DNA of 64,000 bases from Brachybacterium sp. P6-10-X1. GTDB lineage: Bacteria; Actinomycetota; Actinomycetes; Actinomycetales; Dermabacteraceae. Below the pieces are notes generated by a model, which saw nothing but the letters and a program-made list of their open reading frames with translations, made no database searches and was not told where the DNA came from. The stretch covers positions 1,674,001 to 1,738,000 of the forward strand of contig NZ_CP017297.1 of NCBI RefSeq assembly GCF_001969445.1, read 5' to 3'. This document shows, in pieces, positions 9,412-18,174 of the stretch; position 1 is the stretch's first letter; each line of letters begins with the position of its first letter. The position numbers and the translations under genes were made by a program.

Positions 9412-10995
9412 TCAGGCCGCGCCGTCGGCCCCGCCCTGCGGGATCCGGATCTGGCCGTGCTGCAGGGCACCCCAGAAGTCGCCGCGGACGTAGCGCTGCT
9501 CGGGATCCGGCTCGTGGTCCCAGTGCCGGACGGTGCCGCGCTGGAGGGCCTCGGCCACCAGGCGGCGGCGCGCCTGACTGGCGAGGATCTCCGTCTCCAG
9601 GCCGCGCAGGTCGTACTGCGCCTCGAGCTGGGCGCGCATGCTCGCCACGACCTCGGCGTGCTCCGGGGCGTCGGCGACGCTGCGCAGCTCGCTCGGGTCG
9701 GCGACCAGGTCGAACAGCTGATCGGGGTCCCCGGGGCAGACCACGAGCTTGTACTGGCCGCGCACCAGGGTCAGCTGCGGGCGCAGCGTGCCCTCGGCGA
9801 GGTACTCGATGGTCACGTCACGGTCCTGCGGGCCGGAGCGGCCGCTGCGCTCCCGACGGGCCGACTCCAGCAGGGAGAGGCCGCGCCGCGCAGGGGCGAT
9901 CTGCTGCTCGGACGAACCGGCGGAGGTCACCTCCGGGTCCGTCCCCGCGAGCTCGAGCAGGGTGGGCATGAGATCCAGCAGCGAGACCGGGTTCTCGTAG
10001 CGGCCCTGCGGCACCAGATGCTCGGGGCCGCGGATGATCATCGGCACCCGGGAGGACTCCTCGTAGGGCGACATCTTGAACCACAGGCCCTTCTCCCCGA
10101 GCATGTCGCCGTGGTCGCTGGTGACGACGATGACGGTGTCCTCGGCCAGCCCGAGGGTCTCCAGACGCTCGCGGACCTTCCCGATCTGGTCGTCGATGTA
10201 GCTGACCGCGGCGTAGTAGGAGCGCCGAGCCCGACGCACCTCCTCATCGGTGGTCTCGCGCTGATCGAAACCGCTCATGGCCCGCAGCCGGTGGCTGTGC
10301 GGGTCCTGCGCGGGGTCCGGGACCTCGGGATGCGCGGGACCAGGGATGTCCACGTCCTCGAACCGGTCCCAGTGCTCCTGCGGAGGCTCATAGGGGTCGT
10401 GCGGGTGGATGAAGCTGGTGACCATCAGGAAGGGGATCCGCTCCCCCGCCGCCTGGTTCGCCCGCACCCGGTCGTTGAGGTGACGCAGCGTGCGGAAGGT
10501 CACCTCGTCGTCGAAGTCCTGCTGGACCGTCGCCTGGGAGGCCCCGGCGGTGTGGACCGCGTCGGCGTCGTGGTACCACTGCAGGCGGTCGTCCAGCTCC
10601 CGCCGCCAGTCCGGGACCATGTCCATGTCCGCGGGGTAGACGTCGGTGGTCAGGCGCTGCTCGAAGCCGTGGTGCTGGTCGGGGCCGATGAAGTGCATGC
10701 GGCCGACGAGCGCGGTGTGGTACCCGGCGGCGCGCAGGTGGTGCGCGAACGTCGGTGTCGAGGCGGCGAAATCGTCCCCGTTGTCATAGCAGTCGATGTC
10801 CGAGGGCATGCGCCCGGTCATCATCGATGCCCGGGACGGGGCGCACAGCGGGGTGTTGCAGTAGGCCCGGTCGTACACGGCGGCGCCGGCCGCCAGGGCG
10901 TCGATGTGCGGGGTGCGGGCGGCCGGGTCGCCGTAGGCGCCGAGCGCCTGGGCGGCCATCTGGTCGGCCTGGATGACGACGATGTTCGGTCTCAT
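9412..10995 (-). CDS. betC: Sulfatase, probable choline-sulfatase
   Basis: A 527-residue type I sulfatase. The formylglycine site is Cys51 in CAPSRASMMTGR, preceded by metal ligand Asp11 (QADQM); a second metal block TSDHGDMLGEKG lies in the middle. The region around DIDCYDNGDDF and GRMHFIGPDQHHGFEQR is like choline-sulfatases, which split choline-O-sulfate into choline and sulfate. No signal peptide is present, matching cytoplasmic BetC. It needs a formylglycine-generating enzyme encoded elsewhere. ATG 10995 begins directly at the conserved RPNIVVI strand. A second BCCT gene lies upstream on the same strand, 127 nt away, and may supply the substrate. Other aryl or alkyl sulfates remain possible. 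Confidence 0.83.
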   Translation of the reverse strand: MRPNIVVIQADQMAAQALGAYGDPAARTPHIDALAAGAAVYDRAYCNTPLCAPSRASMMTGRMPSDIDCYDNGDDFAASTPTFAHHLRAAGYHTALVGRMHFIGPDQHHGFEQRLTTDVYPADMDMVPDWRRELDDRLQWYHDADAVHTAGASQATVQQDFDDEVTFRTLRHLNDRVRANQAAGERIPFLMVTSFIHPHDPYEPPQEHWDRFEDVDIPGPAHPEVPDPAQDPHSHRLRAMSGFDQRETTDEEVRRARRSYYAAVSYIDDQIGKVRERLETLGLAEDTVIVVTSDHGDMLGEKGLWFKMSPYEESSRVPMIIRGPEHLVPQGRYENPVSLLDLMPTLLELAGTDPEVTSAGSSEQQIAPARRGLSLLESARRERSGRSGPQDRDVTIEYLAEGTLRPQLTLVRGQYKLVVCPGDPDQLFDLVADPSELRSVADAPEHAEVVASMRAQLEAQYDLRGLETEILASQARRRLVAEALQRGTVRHWDHEPDPEQRYVRGDFWGALQHGQIRIPQGGADGAA

Positions 10996-11122
10996 GAGGG
11001 GTGTGCCCCTTTCGTGGTCGATATGGTCTCGCGGGCGTGGCCGAGGAGCGAACGGGCCGCGCACCGCCAAGGCCGGACAGCGGGGACGCGGCGCGACGTG
11101 CGCTCCGCTCCCCCGCCTCCTG

Positions 11123-13126
11123 TCAGCTCTTCGTCGGTGCCTCGGGCTCACCCTCGAGCGAGGAGGACCCGTTCCCCGCGTCCGGGTCGACGGTCTCGGT
11201 CTCGCCGGTCTCCGGGTTCCAGCCGTCGGCCCACTGCCCGGTCGCGAAGTCGAAGCCGACCGGTTCGCCCTCCTCGTCGGTGCGCTGATACCAGTCGGTG
11301 TAGTCCTCGTGGGTGGAGTCGACATCGGCGCCGGCGCCCTCACCGGGCTCGGTGCGGATCACCTGCAGGCTGAAGTCGTCGTCGTAGCGGTCCACGCCGT
11401 CGACCACAGCATTGCTCACGGCGACCTCGGCGTACTGCTGGCGCAGGGTGTGCGGATCGGTGCGCAGCTCACGGAACCACGCGACGATGATCAGCAGCAT
11501 CACGACGGCGAAGGGCACCGCGGTGATGATCACCAGCGACTGCAGTCCCTCGAGCGCGGTCTCGTCACCCAGCAGCAGCATCACCAGGGCGATGCCGCCC
11601 ATCACCAGGCCCCAGAACACCACCACCAGCTTCGGCGGGCTCTGACTGCCCCGGGTGGTGAGGATGCCCATCACCACCGAGGCGGAGTCCGCGGCGGTGA
11701 TGAAGAAGATCGACAGGATGGCCATGATCAGGACCGGGAACAGCCCGGACAACGGCAGGTTCTCCACCATCGAGAACAGCACCTGGGCCGGGTTCACCGA
11801 GTCCATCTCGCCGAGGTTCCCGTCGCGATACATCGAGATCGCGGTGCCGCCCATGATCCCGTAGGCCACGAACAGCAGCGAGGAGGGGATCAGGATGACG
11901 CCGAGCACGAACTGGCGGATCGTGCGGCCGCGGGAGATGCGGGCGATGAAGACGCCCACGAAGGGCGACCAGGAGATCCACCAGGCCCAGTAGTAGACGG
12001 TCCAGGCGGACTGGAAGTCCAGGGTCTCCGAGCCCCAGGAGGCGGAGCGCGCCATCATCTCGAACAGTGATCCGATGTACTCCATGACGGCCGACGGCAG
12101 CAGGTTCAGCAGGAACAGCGTGGGCCCCAGGATGAACAGCAGCCCGGCGAAGCCGATCGTGAGCACGATGTTGATGTTGGAGAGATAGCGGATGCCGCGG
12201 GAGACGCCGGAGACGGCAGAGATCACGAAGCCCACCGAGAGCACGCCGATGATCAGGACCATCACCGTATTGGTCAGTTCGGACGCACCGGAGACGATCA
12301 CCACGCCCTCGCCGATCTGCAGCACCGCGATGCCGAGCGCGGCAGCGGTGCCGAACAGGGTCGCGATGATCGCGAAGATGTCCACCAGCTGCCCGGCCCA
12401 ACCATCGGTGTGCCGCTTGCCGAAGAGTCGCTCGAAGATCGAGGACATCAGCAACGATCGTCCGCGCCGATAGGCGGCGTAGGCGACGGCGCCGCCCACC
12501 AGGGCGTACATCGCCCAGGCGTGGAAGCCCCAGTGGTAGTAGGTCTGGGCGAGCGCCTGGTGCAGGGCCTCGACGGTCTCGGGCTCGTTGGTCAGCGGCG
12601 GCGGGGTGATGAAGTAGGTCAGCGGCTCCGAGGGGCCCCAGAACATCACGCCGATGCCGAGGCCGGCGGCGAACAGCATCGCGACCCAGGAGAAGGTGGA
12701 GAACTCCGGCTTCTCCCCGTCCTTGCCCAGCGGGATCTTGCCGTACCGGGAGAAGGCGAGGATCAGCAGGGCGACCAGCACCACGGTGGCGACCGCGTTG
12801 AACAGCCAGCCGAGATGGGTCATGGTCCAGGCGTACGCGGCGTCGGCGACCTCGCCGACGCTCGCCGGGTTCACGACGCCCCAGATCACGAACGCCACGG
12901 TCAGCGCGCCGGCCACCCCGAGGATGATCTTGTCGACGCCGTAGCGGCGGCGCTGCTCGTCGATCGCGATCCCGGGTACCAGGGCCGGGTGGATGTCGTG
13001 CGGATATCTCGGCCGCGAGTAGTCGATGCTCGCCAGCGGGTTGCCGGACGGTCGATCGGGGCGTCCTGCCCGATCTCGGTCCCGTCTCCGGGCGGCGTGC
13101 TCGTCCTCGTTCTCGTCCTCGTTCAT
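11123..13126 (-). CDS. BCCT-family betaine/choline transporter
   Basis: A complete 667-residue carrier with about 12 membrane segments. It shows FWGPSEPLTYF and the Trp-rich signature YYWAWWISWSPFVGVF followed by ISRGRTIRQF, diagnostic for BCCT carriers of choline, betaine or carnitine. The first ~45 residues are highly charged (Glu/Asp/Arg) and the last ~110 form an acidic cytoplasmic tail, both typical osmosensing extensions. I chose ATG 13126 over a GTG at 13192, which has no ribosome site. It is upstream of and co-directional with the sulfatase. The substrate is not certain; choline-O-sulfate import for the sulfatase is an attractive inference. Confidence 0.88.
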   Translation of the reverse strand: MNEDENEDEHAARRRDRDRAGRPDRPSGNPLASIDYSRPRYPHDIHPALVPGIAIDEQRRRYGVDKIILGVAGALTVAFVIWGVVNPASVGEVADAAYAWTMTHLGWLFNAVATVVLVALLILAFSRYGKIPLGKDGEKPEFSTFSWVAMLFAAGLGIGVMFWGPSEPLTYFITPPPLTNEPETVEALHQALAQTYYHWGFHAWAMYALVGGAVAYAAYRRGRSLLMSSIFERLFGKRHTDGWAGQLVDIFAIIATLFGTAAALGIAVLQIGEGVVIVSGASELTNTVMVLIIGVLSVGFVISAVSGVSRGIRYLSNINIVLTIGFAGLLFILGPTLFLLNLLPSAVMEYIGSLFEMMARSASWGSETLDFQSAWTVYYWAWWISWSPFVGVFIARISRGRTIRQFVLGVILIPSSLLFVAYGIMGGTAISMYRDGNLGEMDSVNPAQVLFSMVENLPLSGLFPVLIMAILSIFFITAADSASVVMGILTTRGSQSPPKLVVVFWGLVMGGIALVMLLLGDETALEGLQSLVIITAVPFAVVMLLIIVAWFRELRTDPHTLRQQYAEVAVSNAVVDGVDRYDDDFSLQVIRTEPGEGAGADVDSTHEDYTDWYQRTDEEGEPVGFDFATGQWADGWNPETGETETVDPDAGNGSSSLEGEPEAPTKS

Positions 13127-13255
13127 CGCGGCGCGACTCCGTTCGCGTGGGGGGCAGGGCAGGTCGCGGACACGCTCCGGCACCGGAGCCACGGTGCCCG
13201 GATCGGGTCGTGGCCCCGTCCAGCGGGCGCAACCGGCAACCCACTGTATCCATGA

Positions 13256-13267
13256 CCAAAAGTTTGG
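13256..13267. promoter_or_regulatory. Small dyad upstream of the BCCT gene
   Basis: CCAAA and TTTGG arms flank a 2-base centre, an AT-rich island in GC-rich DNA about 130 bp before the BCCT start. It may be a repressor site or part of a promoter; no partner copy was seen. Confidence 0.3.
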
Positions 13268-13350
13268 CTACCGCCAGAGCGCACGCGGCGCCTCGGGAGT
13301 GCGTCATGACTCCTCGGGCGGCGCCCCGAGAACAGCCGTCCAGAATCTCC

Positions 13351-13435
13351 CTCCCCTGGGCTCCAGGGTTCCGGGGTTCCAGGGCTGCGGGATTCAGGAG
13401 TTCCGGGGCTCCGGGGTCCCAGGGCTCCTGGGGGA
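13351..13435. repeat. Degenerate GGGxTCC-type short tandem repeat tract
   Basis: About 85 bases of repeating 8-10 nt units built on ccgggg, ttcc and agggctcc lie in the 368-bp gap between the BCCT gene and the flavin reductase gene. The unit copies are imperfect and the frame is not coding-like. The G runs could form G-quadruplexes on the + strand. Nothing else is seen in this gap apart from the small dyad. Confidence 0.6.
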
Positions 13436-13494
13436 CCAGCGCGTGCCGGGATCCCACATGCAGGAGTCCCGAGCACACGTGGCTCCGGAGGCCT

Positions 13495-14001
13495 ATGGTG
13501 CGAAGAATGCTGTCCGATACCACGCTGCGCGAGGCGTTCTCCCATTTCCCGCAGGGTGTGGTCCTCGTCGCGGCGGAGATCGACGGGTCCCCGCACGGAC
13601 TGGTGGCCTCGACCTTCACGGTGGGCGTCTCCCTGGATCCGCCGCTGGTCTCGTTGGCCGTCCAGCACTCCTCGCAGACCTGGCCGCTGCTGGCCGGACG
13701 CCCCGTGCTGGGGGTCTCCCTGCTGGGGCGCGAGCAGTCCGGCGTCGCCCGCCAGCTGGCGTCGACGAGCCGGGAGAACCGCTTCTCCGGGATCGGCCGC
13801 GAGGTCGACGAGAACGGAGCGCTGACGCTGCAGGACGCCCCGGCATCGATGGCCACGCAGATCTACGGCACCACGGGCGCCGGGGACCACGACCTGGTGC
13901 TGCTGGAGGTGCTCTCAGTCCACAGCATCCCGGGCGCTCAGGCGATGGTGTTCCACCGCAGCGCCTTCAAGGAACTGTCCGCACGGGATCTGCCGGCGTG
14001 A
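13495..14001 (+). CDS. Flavin reductase family protein
   Basis: A 168-residue FMN-binding split-barrel protein of the HpaC/flavin-reductase type. It begins LREAFSHFPQGVVLVAAEIDG, gives the FMN-binding ASTFTVGVSLDPPLVSLAV block and ends in the typical family region. Such enzymes use NAD(P)H to reduce free flavin for partner monooxygenases; no oxygenase gene is adjacent. GGAGG ends 3 nt before ATG 13495; in-frame alternatives are GTG 13498 and ATG 13507. The gene stands alone between two repeat-bearing spacers. Confidence 0.82.
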   Translation: MVRRMLSDTTLREAFSHFPQGVVLVAAEIDGSPHGLVASTFTVGVSLDPPLVSLAVQHSSQTWPLLAGRPVLGVSLLGREQSGVARQLASTSRENRFSGIGREVDENGALTLQDAPASMATQIYGTTGAGDHDLVLLEVLSVHSIPGAQAMVFHRSAFKELSARDLPA

Positions 14002-14025
14002 TCCCGTCCCGCGCAGAAGCGGTCT

Positions 14026-14129
14026 GACGTGTCGCTTTCGCGTCTTCCATCCGACACGTCGGACCGCACGGACCGGGAGCGCGCCGCTTCCATCCGACAC
14101 GTCCGACTGCACGGATCGGGTGCGCGCCG
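14026..14129. repeat. Two 43-bp direct repeats with a dyad
   Basis: Units 14044-14086 and 14087-14129 are head-to-tail copies differing at 4 of 43 positions. Each carries CGACACGTC, and the reverse complement GACGTGTCG lies just before the first unit (14026-14034), making a 9-bp stem with the copy at 14052-14060. A weaker third version with GACGAGTCG follows near 14140. The block fills the spacer between the flavin reductase and the SDR gene. Confidence 0.75.
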
Positions 14130-14281
14130 CGGAGACGATCTGACGAGTCGTTCTCGGGTGGGCCATCCGTCCCGGGTCGTGACCTCGGATCACTTCACGC
14201 GTAATCTCGAGGTCAGGCCGTCTCGCGCGCACGACGCCGAGAGCGACGCCGAGAGCATCGAGCAGCAAGGAGGGAGCAGCC

Positions 14282-15184
14282 ATGTCCCTCCATGCGGGTC
14301 GCACCTACGTCGTCACCGGGGCGGACAGCGGCATCGGAGCCTCCGCCGCGCGCACGCTCGGCGCCCGCGGGGGTCGTGTGATCCGCTGCGGTCGCGGTCC
14401 CGAGGTCGACGTGCGCGTGGACCTGGCGGACGATGCCGGGCGCGATGAGCTGGTCCGGGAGATCGCGCGCCGGGCTCGCGGCGGAGTCGACGGACTGGTG
14501 CTGGTCACGGGCCCGATCTCCGCCTCGGAGCGGACGGTGCATGAGGACTACTTCGGGACGCTCGCCGTGCTGGCCGGGCTGCGGGTGCTGCTGCGGCGGA
14601 AGCGGTCCCCGCGCGTCGTGGTCGTCACCTCTGCGTCCTCGCTCACCGCCGGGGACGGAGACGTCATCAGCGCCTGTCTGCGCGGGGACGAGGAGCTGGC
14701 GGGAGCGGCCGCCGAGGTGGCGGTCGCGAGCGGCCGCGGCGGCGAGCTGTCCCGATCGGCGGCGATCGCGCTGAACCGGTGGGTGCGCCAATCGGCGACC
14801 GCCGAGGAATGGGCGGGAACCGGGGTGGTCGTCAACGTGGTCGCCCCGGGCCTGGTGGAGACCGACGCCGCCCGCGAGGTGATGCTCGCCGATCAGGACC
14901 AGCTGAACGTGCTGCGCACGGCGCTCCCCCAGCCGCTCGGTCTGCCCGGTCCGATCCAGGCGGTGGCCGATGCGATCGCCTGGATGGTCAGCGAGGAGAA
15001 CTCGTTCATGGCTGGGCAGATCGTGTTCGTCGACGGCGGGGCCGACGCGGCGCTGCGCTCCGATCGGCCCTATGCCGACGGAGCCCGCTACGGGCCCCTG
15101 GCCATGGGCCGGATGATGTACTGGTCGCTGCGGGCGAAGGCCCGGCCCTGGCTGGAGCTTCGCAAAGGTCGGCTGGGCCGATGA
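14282..15184 (+). CDS. SDR-fold protein without the catalytic Tyr-Lys pair
   Basis: A 300-residue short-chain dehydrogenase fold. The cofactor loop TGADSGIG (residues 12-19) and the SASS strand are kept, and the C-terminal part (WAGTGVVVNVVAPGLVET, then GQIVFVDGG) matches hydroxysteroid-dehydrogenase-like SDRs. Where family members have YxxSK, this protein reads SRSAA (157-161), so both Tyr and Lys are replaced. It may bind a cofactor without normal catalysis, or use another mechanism. GGAGG lies upstream of ATG 14282. The stop overlaps the kinase start (ATGA), so the pair is translationally coupled. Function unknown. Confidence 0.8.
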   Translation: MSLHAGRTYVVTGADSGIGASAARTLGARGGRVIRCGRGPEVDVRVDLADDAGRDELVREIARRARGGVDGLVLVTGPISASERTVHEDYFGTLAVLAGLRVLLRRKRSPRVVVVTSASSLTAGDGDVISACLRGDEELAGAAAEVAVASGRGGELSRSAAIALNRWVRQSATAEEWAGTGVVVNVVAPGLVETDAAREVMLADQDQLNVLRTALPQPLGLPGPIQAVADAIAWMVSEENSFMAGQIVFVDGGADAALRSDRPYADGARYGPLAMGRMMYWSLRAKARPWLELRKGRLGR

Positions 15185-16077
15185 CTGCCCTCGAGGACTC
15201 GGCGACGCAGCTGGCGACCGACCTCGGTCTCGAGCTGGCCTCCCCGCTGCCCGCCCGCAGCAACCAGGCCTGGCGGGCACGGAGCAGGGGCGACGAGCTC
15301 GTCCTGCGCTGTCATCACGATCTGTTGGAGATCGGTGGGACGCAGCTGGGCCGCGGGCTCTCCTGGCAGGCGGAGGTGCGTGAACTCGCCAACGCGGCCG
15401 GGTGGCCGACGCCGCGGCCCCGCAGGGCCCCGTTCCGACATGCCGGCCGCTGGTGGACCCTCGAGGAGTTCCTGCCGGGACGATCCCGTCGCACGAGCGC
15501 AGCGGAGCGCGCGCGACTCCTGGCCGACTGGCACGCCACGACGTTCCCGCGGGAACGCCTGGGACCGTGCCCGGGCGCCCCGGACCGTCTCGCGATCCTC
15601 ACGGCCGCGGACGCTGCGGAGGTGCTGGGCCGGTGCGCCGACCCGGAGGATCGTCGCTGGCTGCTGCGCCGTCTCGAGCAGGCCGCGGCGAGGGCGGAGG
15701 ACATCGACTGGTCGGCGTCACGGACCGTCGTGGTGCACGGTGATCTCACCGACTGGAACCTGCTGTGGACCGGGGATCGGCTGACGGGACTGCTCGACCT
15801 GGAGCTCGCCACCGTCGACCGGCGGGTCGCCGATCTGGTGCTGACCTGGCGCTGCCGGCACGACGACCTCCTGATGGCCCTGGATCGGATCGATCCGCTC
15901 ACCGCCGACGAGTGGCGGATGCTGCTGGTGGACTGGTGGGCGCAGCTGCTCACGCTCGCCGCCTTCCACCTCCGCCGGGGTCGCCAACCCGACCGCTGGG
16001 AGCTCGACGGTCTGCGGCGGGAGTCCCCACTCTCGCGACTGCTGGTGCGCGGTGAGCGGCCCGGCCACGCGGGATGA
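15181..16077 (+). CDS. APH-fold phosphotransferase
   Basis: A 298-residue aminoglycoside-phosphotransferase/choline-kinase-fold protein. The catalytic loop is HGDLTDWN (His186, Asp188, Asn193) and the metal-binding Asp206 sits in GLLDLELA. The N-lobe is short and its ATP-binding lysine is not obvious. ATG 15181 overlaps the SDR stop. The substrate is unknown: small-molecule kinases for choline, sugars, homoserine or drugs share these motifs. Coupling to an apparently non-catalytic SDR suggests the two work on one ligand (inference). Confidence 0.75.
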   Translation: MTALEDSATQLATDLGLELASPLPARSNQAWRARSRGDELVLRCHHDLLEIGGTQLGRGLSWQAEVRELANAAGWPTPRPRRAPFRHAGRWWTLEEFLPGRSRRTSAAERARLLADWHATTFPRERLGPCPGAPDRLAILTAADAAEVLGRCADPEDRRWLLRRLEQAAARAEDIDWSASRTVVVHGDLTDWNLLWTGDRLTGLLDLELATVDRRVADLVLTWRCRHDDLLMALDRIDPLTADEWRMLLVDWWAQLLTLAAFHLRRGRQPDRWELDGLRRESPLSRLLVRGERPGHAG

Positions 16078-16306
16078 CCCCTTCGTGAGCTCCGATAACC
16101 GGTGCTATCGCTGAGATTCTGGTCGTTTGTCGGAGGGCTGCGGCACTCTCGGATCACGCACCGCCGCTCCCTGCACGTCCGGCCGCGCACGACCCGCTCC
16201 ATCGGCGGCGTAGGGCAGCGGCTCCCGATCTTCGCGGCGATGTCTCCTCCCTGCGCGACGGCCCGTCGGCGCCCGCGGAGGACCACGCATCCCGAGAGGA
16301 CACCTC
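16078..16306. other. Spacer with a small AT-rich dyad
   Basis: No gene is seen in this 229-bp spacer. A CGATA/TATCG dyad lies at 16093-16110, 16 nt after the kinase stop, and could be a weak hairpin or protein site. GAGAGG before 16307 serves the next gene. Confidence 0.4.
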
Positions 16307-16675
16307 ATGCGCTTCACCCGTGCCTTGGCCGACGTCTTCGGCGACCAGCTCGAGCAGGACCGGATCCGGCGTGCGCTGATCGTGGCACGCCCCGCCCTCG
16401 CCGAGCTCGTGCATGCCGACGGCGAGCGTCCGCTGCTGCGGATACCGCGGCCCCGAGGCGCCGACGTCCTGATCGCCAAGACCTCTGAGGGACCGGCAGG
16501 ATCGCAATGGGTGGTCGGCGTCCCCGGCGCGCCGGCACCGACCCTCCACGAGGCCGGGAACTGCGAGGACATCGTCCGCCTCGTGCTCGCCGCGGTGGAC
16601 GGAGCCGAGGTGGCGGAGGAACCGGACCCGGCGGGCGCGGCGGACGACTCCCGCACCGGTCCCTCGGATGGCTGA
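16307..16675 (+). CDS. Hypothetical protein, 122 residues
   Basis: I do not recognise a family. The reading frame has strong G/C third positions and a GAGAGGAC site 6 nt before ATG. The predicted protein is soluble, with a helical start (MRFTRALADVFGDQLEQ), a central strand-rich part around WVVGVPGAP and an acidic, Ala/Pro-rich disordered tail. No membrane segment or signal peptide is present. The next small gene begins about 90 nt later on the same strand. Confidence 0.55.
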   Translation: MRFTRALADVFGDQLEQDRIRRALIVARPALAELVHADGERPLLRIPRPRGADVLIAKTSEGPAGSQWVVGVPGAPAPTLHEAGNCEDIVRLVLAAVDGAEVAEEPDPAGAADDSRTGPSDG

Positions 16676-16768
16676 CCGGACCCGCCGGTGCTGATGGGCG
16701 CCGTCGGAGGGTGGCACACGCCGCGCAAAGAACTCGCGTCGGGCCTCGCGGTCGGAGATCCTGGCCCG

Positions 16769-16993
16769 ATGGGCACGGCACATGGATTCCACCACGAGGT
16801 CCGCCGCAGCGGCGACGTCGTGATCAGCCATCACGGCACGGCGGTCACTGTGCTGCGCGGGATGCGCGCCGCACGGTTCCTGGAGGACGTCGAGATCGAC
16901 CCGCAGGGAACCATGGCGCGCTGGACCGGCCACTACAAGCACGGCAACGAGCGCGCGGGGAAGGAGCATCGCCGCAACCGTGGCCGGCGCTGA
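16769..16993 (+). CDS. Small conserved actinobacterial protein
   Basis: A 74-residue basic protein with GDVVISHHGTAVTVLRG, ARFLEDVE and TGHYKHGNER. These blocks resemble a short uncharacterised protein found in many actinobacteria. ATG 16769 (GGAG 11 nt upstream) starts just before the conserved part; GTG 16688 would add 27 unconserved residues. The Arg/His-rich tail suggests nucleic-acid binding, but no function is known. Confidence 0.55.
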   Translation: MGTAHGFHHEVRRSGDVVISHHGTAVTVLRGMRAARFLEDVEIDPQGTMARWTGHYKHGNERAGKEHRRNRGRR

Positions 16994-17168
16994 TCTCTGC
17001 GAAGGGGCCTGAGGACCGCAGAGCTGAATTCCCGAGCTGGAGGAGTTCCCTGCCGCGCCCGCCTCACCCTGTCCTCGTCGCGCTCACCGACCCCTGCGGT
17101 CGGGAGCGCCGGAGCGGATCAACGCTGCCCCATCGCAGCACTCCCCTGCCGTGCGGCACACTCGAGGC

Positions 17169-17609
17169 ATGGATGATCTGCTGGTGACCTCGGGGCCCGG
17201 GGCACCCCGTGGGCTCCGCATCCCGGCGAGCGAGCTCACCGAGCAGTTCACCCATGCCTCCGGCCCCGGGGGTCAGGGCGTGAACACCGCCGACTCGAAG
17301 GTGCAGCTGAGCCTGGATCTGGCCACCACCACCGCCCTGGACGAGGAGCAGCGATCCCGAGCCCTCTCCCATCTCGACCCGCGCCTCGCCGGCACCGTGC
17401 TGAGCATCAGTGCCGAGGAGAACCGCTCCCAGCGCCGCAACCGGGTGGCCGCCCGCGAGCGGCTCGCGGCGCTGCTGCGCGAGGCCGTCGCTCCGCCGCG
17501 GCCGCGTCGGCCGACGAAACCGACGCGGGGCTCGCAGCGTCGGCGGCTGGAGGCCAAGCGGCAGCGAGCGCGGACCAAGCAGAACCGTCGGCGCCCCGGG
17601 CCCGAGTGA
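17169..17609 (+). CDS. arfB: ArfB-like ribosome-rescue peptidyl-tRNA hydrolase
   Basis: A 146-residue protein with the release-factor catalytic loop GPGGQGVN (GGQ at 34-36) and a basic C-terminal tail rich in Arg and Lys, as in YaeJ/ArfB. The family enters stalled ribosomes lacking a stop codon, uses the tail to sense the empty mRNA channel and hydrolyses peptidyl-tRNA. It lacks the codon-recognition domain of RF1/RF2. CACACT at 17157-17162 stands 6 nt before ATG with no good SD, consistent with a leaderless transcript. A GTG at 17151 would lie before that box and is less likely. Confidence 0.85.
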   Translation: MDDLLVTSGPGAPRGLRIPASELTEQFTHASGPGGQGVNTADSKVQLSLDLATTTALDEEQRSRALSHLDPRLAGTVLSISAEENRSQRRNRVAARERLAALLREAVAPPRPRRPTKPTRGSQRRRLEAKRQRARTKQNRRRPGPE

Positions 17610-17671
17610 GACCGGGCGGGCCGTGCTCCGTCGACCTTCTGCGTCGACCCTGGTCGGGCCGTGTCATCGCC

Positions 17672-18022
17672 CTACTCGCCGAGCAGATCCTGCAGCACGG
17701 CGACCTGGCTGTGCTCGATGTCCTTCGTGGCCGTCAGCAGCGTCAGCCGCTTCCCGGTGGGTGCGTCCCGCAGCCGCTGCAGCGCCTCGCGACCCTCGTC
17801 GGTCTCCAGCTCCTCGCGGTAGCGGCGGGAGAACTCCTCGAACTTGTCCGGATCGTGGCCGAACCACGTGCGCAGGTCGGAGGACGGTGCGACGTCCTTG
17901 TTCCAGTCGTCGAGCTGGGCGTCCTCCTTGCTCACCCCTCGCGGCCACACCCGGTCCACCAGGACTCGGGTGCCGTCGTTGTGCCCGGCCTCGTCGTACA
18001 CGCGCTTGACTGAGATGTTCAT
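17672..18022 (-). CDS. DUF488 family protein
   Basis: A 116-residue YeaO-like protein with the family blocks VKRVYDEAG, RVLVDRVWPRGVSKEDA, WFGHDP and FEEFSRRYREEL. Its biochemical role is not established. AGGTGGG precedes ATG 18022. It is single, convergent with the ArfB gene and divergent from the AraC regulator. Confidence 0.8.
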   Translation of the reverse strand: MNISVKRVYDEAGHNDGTRVLVDRVWPRGVSKEDAQLDDWNKDVAPSSDLRTWFGHDPDKFEEFSRRYREELETDEGREALQRLRDAPTGKRLTLLTATKDIEHSQVAVLQDLLGE

Positions 18023-18174
18023 GGCCCACCTATACACCGTCGGGCGCGCCGGGCCGTGCGGATGGACCGGTCGGTTCCATCGGACCGGGCCGTGCGAACT
18101 CGCCCGCGTCGGAGGGCCGATCGCCCCGTCCGCTCCGAGGGGCCGCCGATCACACGGCCGCTACACTCCCATGT

